Positions 5,394 to 9,475 of a stretch of 9,475 nt of DNA are shown here, in pieces. The first letter of the stretch is position 1; the number at the start of each line of letters is the position of its first letter. The translations under genes were made by a program, and so were the position numbers. Source of the stretch: an uncultured Anaerococcus sp. (GTDB lineage: Bacteria > Bacillota > Clostridia > Tissierellales > Peptoniphilaceae); assembly GCA_902465755.1 (NCBI GenBank), contig CABQOK010000037.1, positions 1 to 9,475 of the forward strand, read 5' to 3'. The notes under the pieces were generated by a model, which was not told the origin of the DNA, searched no databases, and was given only the letters and a program-made list of their open reading frames with translations.

Positions 5394-5617
5394 AATCATA
5401 CAACACTTTCTAAATAATTGCAACACATTTTCTACAAAAAGCGACAATTTTTTTAAATTTTCTCCACAATTGATAGATATTAGTTACAAATTAGTGTCAG
5501 ATATATAATTGTTTATTACATTATAACACTTTTCAGACAAAATTAAAGTCTTTTCTGGTTATTTTCTTTAAAATAATGGAAAATAAATATTTTCTATGGA
5601 ATTTAGTAAATGAAGGT
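5394..5617. other. AT-rich intergenic region without a gene
   Basis: Between the surface-protein promoter and the terminator of the esterase operon. It is very AT-rich, without a coding frame that has a ribosome binding site. The only item I can name is the possible distal promoter at 5520-5528. Such AT-rich DNA upstream of a strong gene could serve as an UP element. Confidence 0.5.
5520..5528 (-). promoter_or_regulatory. Possible distal extended -10 promoter for the 448 aa gene
   Basis: TGTTATAAT on the - strand fits the extended -10 consensus TGnTATAAT. It would give a leader of about 180 nt to the gene at 5333. The preceding AAAGTG is shared with the sequence before the proximal -10 box. 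No clear -35 box is seen. Confidence 0.35.
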
Positions 5618-5644
5618 AAATAAAAACCAGGGGTTTGACCCTGG
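5618..5644 (-). terminator. Terminator of the oxidoreductase-esterase operon
   Basis: On the - strand CCAGGG, a 6-nt loop and CCCTGG are followed by TTTTTATTT. It lies about 145 bp after the hydrolase stop codon. The + strand has only a broken T-tract, so it is mainly one-directional. Confidence 0.8.
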
Positions 5645-5672
5645 CGATTTTAAGATAAACTTAGGATTAGCC

Positions 5673-5769
5673 TAAACTAGTCTAGTGAAAGCCAAGAGAT
5701 CTCTCGACTCCGCGTTCGCTGCGCTCGAGATAAGGATGCAGAGTTGTTCATTAGCCCTTGCCTAGTTTA
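5673..5769. repeat. REP-like palindrome in the operon's 3' UTR
   Basis: An outer inverted repeat TAAACTAG (5673-5680) and CTAGTTTA (5762-5769) encloses the palindrome AGAGATCTCT (5695-5704) and a GC-rich hairpin TCTCGA (5702-5707) with TCGAGA (5725-5730), whose loop contains TCGCTGCGCTC. That loop motif closely resembles TCGCTACGCTC at 3274-3284 and GAGCGTTAGCGA at 3555-3566. It resembles the short dispersed REP-type palindromes of many bacterial intergenic regions. No coding content is seen between 5645 and 5788. Confidence 0.6.
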
Positions 5770-5788
5770 CTTTGTCTTATTTTAAAGC

Positions 5789-6613
5789 TTAATTTTCTTC
5801 AAAGAACTTATACATTTTCTCAAAGACTATCATTCTGTGGTCTTCGTTTTTGAAGGAGTGGTCGGCTCCTTCTATTTGCTCGTAGTCTGCCTTTGGGTAG
5901 GCCTTTTGAAGTTTTACGTTGGCATCGTTAAAGACTAAGTCGTCTGCATCTCCCCTTAGGATTAGGACCTTGCCCTTGTATTTTTCGGCAGCCCCGTAGA
6001 TATTTTTCTTTAGGAAGTCTATTAGGAAGTTCTTGTGGAGTTTGACTCCTCCTATATCTACGTCTTCTACACTTCTTATGATTTCGGCGTAGGATTTACG
6101 GCCGTCTATTTCAGATTTTTTCTTTCTCATCTCGCCTTCGAACATGGTTTTGGCCATGACTTTGATGTAGTCTGGATTATTCATATCACTTGCTGGAGCG
6201 AGGAGGCACATGGCTTTTGGCTTAAGCTTGTGGGCCTTAAGGGTAGCTATGACCCCTCCTAGGGAATGGCCCACCCAGTAGAGTCTGTCCTTGTCTACAT
6301 AGGATTTGATTTTTACGAATTCGTGGATGAGTTCTGCTTCTTTTTCTTCTCTCGATACGGTCATATCGTAGAAGTCTCCGTCGGACTCGCATGTTCCTGA
6401 AAAGTCGAATCTTACTACAATATAGCCCCTATCTGTGAGGTATCTGGCGTTTTGAACTCTAAAAAAGCTTGATCCGTTCCTATCTCCTCCGAATCCATGG
6501 TAGATTATTACTGTTGGATATTTTTTATCTTCTGTGAAATCATCAGGAGTGTTGATTACTCCCCTTAGGATGATTCCGTCTTCTTTTTTGATTTGTGAAT
6601 AGATGTATTTCAT
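5789..6613 (-). CDS. Alpha/beta hydrolase, cinnamoyl/feruloyl-esterase type
   Basis: A 274 aa cytoplasmic serine hydrolase without a signal peptide. Visible landmarks are the oxyanion-hole motif HGFGG (39-43), RFDFSGTCESDG (68-79), nucleophile elbow GHSLGG with Ser117, LLAPA (137-141), a lid-like insertion (about 155-205), acid motif GDADDLV with Asp224 as likely acid, and GADHSF with His252 as catalytic base. The order and the RFDF..G..SDG and EGADH motifs fit the family that includes lactobacillar cinnamoyl esterases such as LJ0536; the true substrate is unknown and may be a small ester or peptide. Its ATG overlaps the upstream gene's stop as TAATG with no obvious Shine-Dalgarno sequence, so it is probably translated by coupling to the oxidoreductase. 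Fold and triad are confident, substrate is not. Confidence 0.85.
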   Translation of the reverse strand: MKYIYSQIKKEDGIILRGVINTPDDFTEDKKYPTVIIYHGFGGDRNGSSFFRVQNARYLTDRGYIVVRFDFSGTCESDGDFYDMTVSREEKEAELIHEFVKIKSYVDKDRLYWVGHSLGGVIATLKAHKLKPKAMCLLAPASDMNNPDYIKVMAKTMFEGEMRKKKSEIDGRKSYAEIIRSVEDVDIGGVKLHKNFLIDFLKKNIYGAAEKYKGKVLILRGDADDLVFNDANVKLQKAYPKADYEQIEGADHSFKNEDHRMIVFEKMYKFFEEN

Positions 6614-7986
6614 TATAGGTCGTTTAATATTCTTGCCATTTCTACTCCTGAGGCTGAGGCTTGAGATAGGGAGTGGGTTACTCCTGAGCCGTCTCCTAAA
6701 CAGTAGAGTCTTTTCTTGTTTGTTTCAAATCTTTCGTCCACGTCTATTACAGAATTGTAAAATTTGACTTCTATTCCGTATAGGAGGGTGTCATCATTGG
6801 CCATTCCTGGGGCGATTTTGTCTAGTTGGTAGATCATCTCGATTATATCATCGAGTTGTCTTTTTGGCATAACTAGGGATAGGTCGCCTGCTGTCGCATT
6901 TAGGGTTGGCGTGGTGAAGGACTTGGCCATTCTTCTTTCTGATGAACGGCGGCCCTTGACTAGGTCACCAAATCTTTGCATGAGGACTCCTCCTCCAAGC
7001 ATGTTTGAAAGCTTGGCAATGGATTCGCCGTATTCGTTGGAGTCTTCGAATGGTTCGGTGAATCTGTTGGTTACTAGGAGGGCAAAGTTGGTGTTTTCTG
7101 ATTGAAGCTTAGGGTCTGTGAATGAGTGACCGTTTACGGTAAGGACTCCGTTGGTGTTTTCTGTTACTACATGACCGTATGGGTTCATGCAGAAGGTCCT
7201 TACTATATCGTTGTATTGTTTGGTTTGATACATGATTTTTGCTTCATAGACATCGTCTGTGATGTGTTTGAAGACTTCTGCGGGAACTTCTACCCTGACA
7301 CCGATGTCGACTCTGTTTCTCTTAAGTCCTACGTCAAACTTATCACACACATCTGCAATCCACTTAGAGCCTGATCTTCCTGCTGCAAGAACTAGGTCAT
7401 CTGCCTCATAGACTTCATCTCCTGTGTGAATGATGTATTTGTTATCTTCGTATTCTACCTTATCTACCATAGTGTTAAATTCGAAGTCTATGGTCTCTTT
7501 GACATAGTCGTAGATTCTTTGAAGGATTAGCCTATTTCTATCAGTTCCAAAGTGGCGAACCTTGGCTGATAGAAGGTGGAGGTCATGACGGAGGCATTTG
7601 GTCTTTAGGTCGTTTTTATCTGTTGAGTAAAGCTCTAGGTCATCTCCCCCATCAAAGTCCATAAGGACTGAGTCTACATATTCCATAAGTTCCATGGCTT
7701 TTTTCTCGCCTATGTACTGGTGGAGGTCTCCTCCAAAGCTTGTGGTGATGTTGTATTTACCATCTGAGAGGGTTCCAGCTCCTCCGAATCCGTACATGAT
7801 GTTGCATGGCTTACATCCTATACAGTGATCGACTTTGCCTTCTGTTATAGGACAGGTCCTATTAGCTACTTTCCTACCGCCATCTATTATCAAAACTTTC
7901 TTCTTTGTTTTTAGTTTAGTTAGCTCATAAGCAAGGAAGGCACCGCTTGCTCCTGCGCCTACCACTACGATATCGTACTTTTTCAT
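6613..7986 (-). CDS. FAD-dependent oxidoreductase, COG2509-like
   Basis: A 457 aa flavoprotein. The N-terminal Rossmann motif GAGASG (10-15) is followed by a beta strand ending in acidic Asp35 (LIIDGG), the usual site for the FAD ribose. Then come four cysteines, C45, C55, C58 and C61, in RTCP and CIGCKPC, and the glycine-rich YGFGGAGTLSDGKYN (65-79). This Cys-rich insert plus GxGGAGxxSDGK is typical of the uncharacterised COG2509 FAD dehydrogenases. The C-terminal FAD motif is CLGDGSGVTHSLSQA (429-443), with Asp432 contacting FAD. Length is normal. The electron acceptor and substrate are unknown; whether the cysteines hold a metal or act in redox cannot be told. RBS AGGAG is 5 nt before the ATG. 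It is first in a two-gene operon with the esterase-like hydrolase and divergent from azlC. Confidence 0.85.
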   Translation of the reverse strand: MKKYDIVVVGAGASGAFLAYELTKLKTKKKVLIIDGGRKVANRTCPITEGKVDHCIGCKPCNIMYGFGGAGTLSDGKYNITTSFGGDLHQYIGEKKAMELMEYVDSVLMDFDGGDDLELYSTDKNDLKTKCLRHDLHLLSAKVRHFGTDRNRLILQRIYDYVKETIDFEFNTMVDKVEYEDNKYIIHTGDEVYEADDLVLAAGRSGSKWIADVCDKFDVGLKRNRVDIGVRVEVPAEVFKHITDDVYEAKIMYQTKQYNDIVRTFCMNPYGHVVTENTNGVLTVNGHSFTDPKLQSENTNFALLVTNRFTEPFEDSNEYGESIAKLSNMLGGGVLMQRFGDLVKGRRSSERRMAKSFTTPTLNATAGDLSLVMPKRQLDDIIEMIYQLDKIAPGMANDDTLLYGIEVKFYNSVIDVDERFETNKKRLYCLGDGSGVTHSLSQASASGVEMARILNDL

Positions 7987-8011
7987 ATACTCTCCTTTAC
8001 ATAATTAGCCT

Positions 8012-8022
8012 ATTATATTATA
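8012..8022 (-). promoter_or_regulatory. -10 region of the oxidoreductase operon
   Basis: On the - strand TATAATATAATA offers two overlapping TATAAT boxes (8017-8022 and 8012-8017), 26-36 bp before the start codon. The -35 region is weak (TTTCAT at 17 bp from the first box). Confidence 0.55.
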
Positions 8023-8059
8023 CAAGTTCTATGTCTTTAATGAAACTATTATTTATTTT

Positions 8060-8089
8060 TTAACAATCTTGTGATAGAATGTATATAAT
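8060..8089 (+). promoter_or_regulatory. Promoter of azlC-azlD
   Basis: TTAACA (8060-8065, one mismatch to consensus), 18-bp spacer, TATAAT (8084-8089). Transcription would start near 8096, almost at the ribosome binding site AAGGAG (8095-8100), so the leader is very short and leaves no space for a T-box or attenuator. It is back to back with the oxidoreductase promoter. Confidence 0.6.
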
Positions 8090-8105
8090 TTTATAAGGAG
8101 ATATT

Positions 8106-8789
8106 ATGAGAGAAGCATTTAAGAAAGCATTCCCATACACTATCCCTGTTATAGTAGGCTATGTCTTCCTTGGTCTTACCTTTGGAATCATGGTTAGTCA
8201 AGCAGGATTTTCTGCAATCCTCGCTCCTATTATATCGCTTACGGTGTATGCTGGAAGCATGCAATTTGTATTGTTACCCTTGCTCAAAACTGACATTACC
8301 GTTCTTGCTATCATCATCCTTACTCTTTCAGTAAATATCAGGATGATGTTTTATGGTTTGTCTTTACTAAAAGAATTCAAGACTTCTAGATCGAAGTTAC
8401 TATTTATCCTGACCCTATCCGATGAGTCCTTCGCCCTGGATACTTCAATAAAGCCTCCTGAGGGAGTAAATCGTGGAGACTTTTATCTAGCGATAGGCAT
8501 AATCAACTACCTAGTCTGGGCTCTAGCTTCCTATGTGGGAGCCCTTTTGGGAAATATGATTACCTTTAACACGACGGGCTTAGACTTTGTCCTAACAGCG
8601 CTTTTCCTAGTGCTTTTGGTAGAACAGTTTAACGCCACCAGAAACCACAGGCCTTTGATGATAGGCCTCGCTATGTCAATTGTCGCTTTATTAATCTTCG
8701 GCAAGGATAAGTTTATGATACCTGCTTTGTTATTAATTGTAATGAGTCTCTTTGCTGTAAGAGGAAAGGTGGAAGATTATAATGAATAG
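8106..8789 (+). CDS. azlC: AzlC family branched-chain amino acid export permease, large subunit
   Basis: A 227 aa integral membrane protein, the usual size for AzlC. Family signatures are visible in order: GxxFGxM (23-29), YAGSMQF (48-54), NIRMMFYGLSL (77-87) and DESFAL (106-111). Hydrophobic segments lie around 11-30, 35-60, 64-88, 126-152, 158-175 and 183-217. In Bacillus subtilis AzlC works with AzlD in branched-chain amino acid export, and azlC overexpression gives 4-azaleucine resistance; the substrate here is inferred from that family knowledge. The RBS AAGGAG is 5 nt before the ATG. The stop codon lies inside the azlD start region (8-bp overlap), so the two are translationally coupled. 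No AsnC/Lrp-type regulator gene is seen nearby. Confidence 0.92.
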   Translation: MREAFKKAFPYTIPVIVGYVFLGLTFGIMVSQAGFSAILAPIISLTVYAGSMQFVLLPLLKTDITVLAIIILTLSVNIRMMFYGLSLLKEFKTSRSKLLFILTLSDESFALDTSIKPPEGVNRGDFYLAIGIINYLVWALASYVGALLGNMITFNTTGLDFVLTALFLVLLVEQFNATRNHRPLMIGLAMSIVALLIFGKDKFMIPALLLIVMSLFAVRGKVEDYNE

Positions 8790-9102
8790 AATGATTATGA
8801 TAATAGCAGCCTCTGCCATTACAACCTTTATGATAAGGTCTGTTCCCTTTGTGTTTTTCAGCAAAAGGAAGTTACCTGATCTAGTAAAGTACTACGGTAG
8901 ATACCTCCCCTTTGCCCTTATGCCCTTGCTCGTTGTCTTTGCCCTAAGAAACATCGACATCATCCATTACCCATATGGACTTGCAGAAATTATTGCATCA
9001 GCTGTCGTGATTTTCTTGCATTTTAGGTTCAAGAAGCTCTTCTTGTCTATTTCTGTAGGAACTATCCTCTACATGTTCTTAATTCAAATAGTATTCGTCT
9101 AG
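8782..9102 (+). CDS. azlD: AzlD family branched-chain amino acid transport protein, small subunit
   Basis: A 106 aa hydrophobic protein directly after and overlapping azlC by 8 bp, as is usual for this pair. It shows the family features TTFMIRSVPF (14-23), YLPFALMPLLVVFALR (41-56), a hydrophobic segment 64-80, and HFRFKKLFLSISVGTILYM (80-98). It is expected to have three to four membrane segments and to form the exporter with AzlC in the cytoplasmic membrane. AAAGGTGG (8765-8772), inside the end of azlC, lies 9 nt before the chosen ATG. A second ATG at 8791 is possible but worse placed. Confidence 0.9.
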   Translation: MNRMIMIIAASAITTFMIRSVPFVFFSKRKLPDLVKYYGRYLPFALMPLLVVFALRNIDIIHYPYGLAEIIASAVVIFLHFRFKKLFLSISVGTILYMFLIQIVFV

Positions 9103-9154
9103 TTTTGCGGTAAAGTAATAAATAATAAATAGAAAAGAATAGTTAGGAGCTAAT

Positions 9155-9475
9155 ATGAACAAAGAAATATCAATATCAAACAACAAAGCCATCCTTAACT
9201 TCTCCAAGGCCTTCTTCAACAATACTGACGACCTTCTAAGAAGTGATGGCTTCTACGAAGTCCTAAGATCTTTTGTCAAATTCCACAAGGACAATCACAC
9301 AAGAATCTACACCTACCTAGAAAAGTTCTTTAGGGCAAGTGATATAGACCAGCTTTCAAATGAGCTTAGGGATATAACAAAGATACTTACAGTAATGAGC
9401 ATAGATGAGATTAGCGAGAAAATCAACAAGTACCACGACCTAAACAAGGAACGTGACGCTCTTATAAGAATTGTC
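9155..9475 (+). CDS. Unknown protein, 5' part only (runs off the window)
   Basis: An open frame of 107 codons without a stop, starting MNKEISISNNK and continuing past the window end. A strong ribosome binding site (TTAGGAG, 9143-9149) stands 5-6 nt before the ATG, and codon use (GCC, TAC, CAC, CTT) resembles the azl genes, so it is a real gene. The visible part is soluble, predicted helical and charged, with no signal peptide or membrane segment. I do not recognise the family. It begins 52 bp after azlD with no terminator between, so it may be co-transcribed; no separate promoter stands out in the AT-rich gap. Confidence 0.8.
   Translation, partial: MNKEISISNNKAILNFSKAFFNNTDDLLRSDGFYEVLRSFVKFHKDNHTRIYTYLEKFFRASDIDQLSNELRDITKILTVMSIDEISEKINKYHDLNKERDALIRIV

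Noticed and set aside
7126..7374. + strand frame of 82 codons opposite the oxidoreductase
   Set aside because: Antisense to a well-supported gene with FAD motifs on both sides of this region; no RBS.
7987..8105. T-box or other riboswitch upstream of azlC
   Set aside because: The predicted leader is only about 10 nt and no specifier or antiterminator structure is present.

Overview
The window is AT-rich DNA with strong AGGAG ribosome binding sites, sigma-A type promoters, a lipobox lipoprotein and two sortase-type wall proteins. That points to a low-GC Gram-positive anaerobe. The style of the surface proteins (Lys/Glu/Asp-rich helical bodies, variant xx[KR]TG sorting signals) and the COG2509-type FAD protein fit a Gram-positive anaerobic coccus of the Anaerococcus / Peptoniphilus / Finegoldia group. 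That placement is inference from sequence style, not from a search.

Left half (1-5400), surface-protein locus. A repeat copy (A, 1-231) lies upstream of a near-perfect promoter (TTGACA-17 bp-TATAAT, 248-276). It drives a two-gene operon on the + strand: a 659-660 aa wall-anchored helical protein with FIVAR-like repeats (311-2290) and a small lipoprotein with a long charged tether (2311-2859), ending in a terminator (2873-2899). On the - strand and convergent with them is a 448 aa abundant-looking wall protein (3987-5333) with its own terminator (3891-3914). The lipoprotein and the 448 aa protein share a 43-residue gap-free helical segment, so the two convergent units look related in function.

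Between the convergent genes lies about 950 bp without any gene (2928-3877). Read on both strands it is one giant imperfect palindrome: two diverged, head-to-head copies of a ~475 bp non-coding unit, with the axis at the small perfect hairpin 3402-3414. Each half carries the same ordered set of hairpins. In at least two of these the stems differ between halves by compensatory changes, so pairing appears to be conserved. Copy A at the window's left edge is a third, partial and rearranged copy. I regard this repeat or structured-RNA family as the most interesting item in the window.

Right half (5600-9475), metabolic and transport genes. A - strand operon holds a COG2509-type FAD-dependent oxidoreductase (6613-7986) and an alpha/beta hydrolase of the cinnamoyl-esterase type (5789-6613). 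They are joined by a TAATG stop/start overlap and followed by a REP-like palindrome and a terminator. Divergent from it, with both promoters in a 119 bp intergenic region, is the AzlC-AzlD pair (8106-9102), a putative branched-chain amino acid exporter. A further + strand gene of unknown function starts at 9155 and runs off the window.
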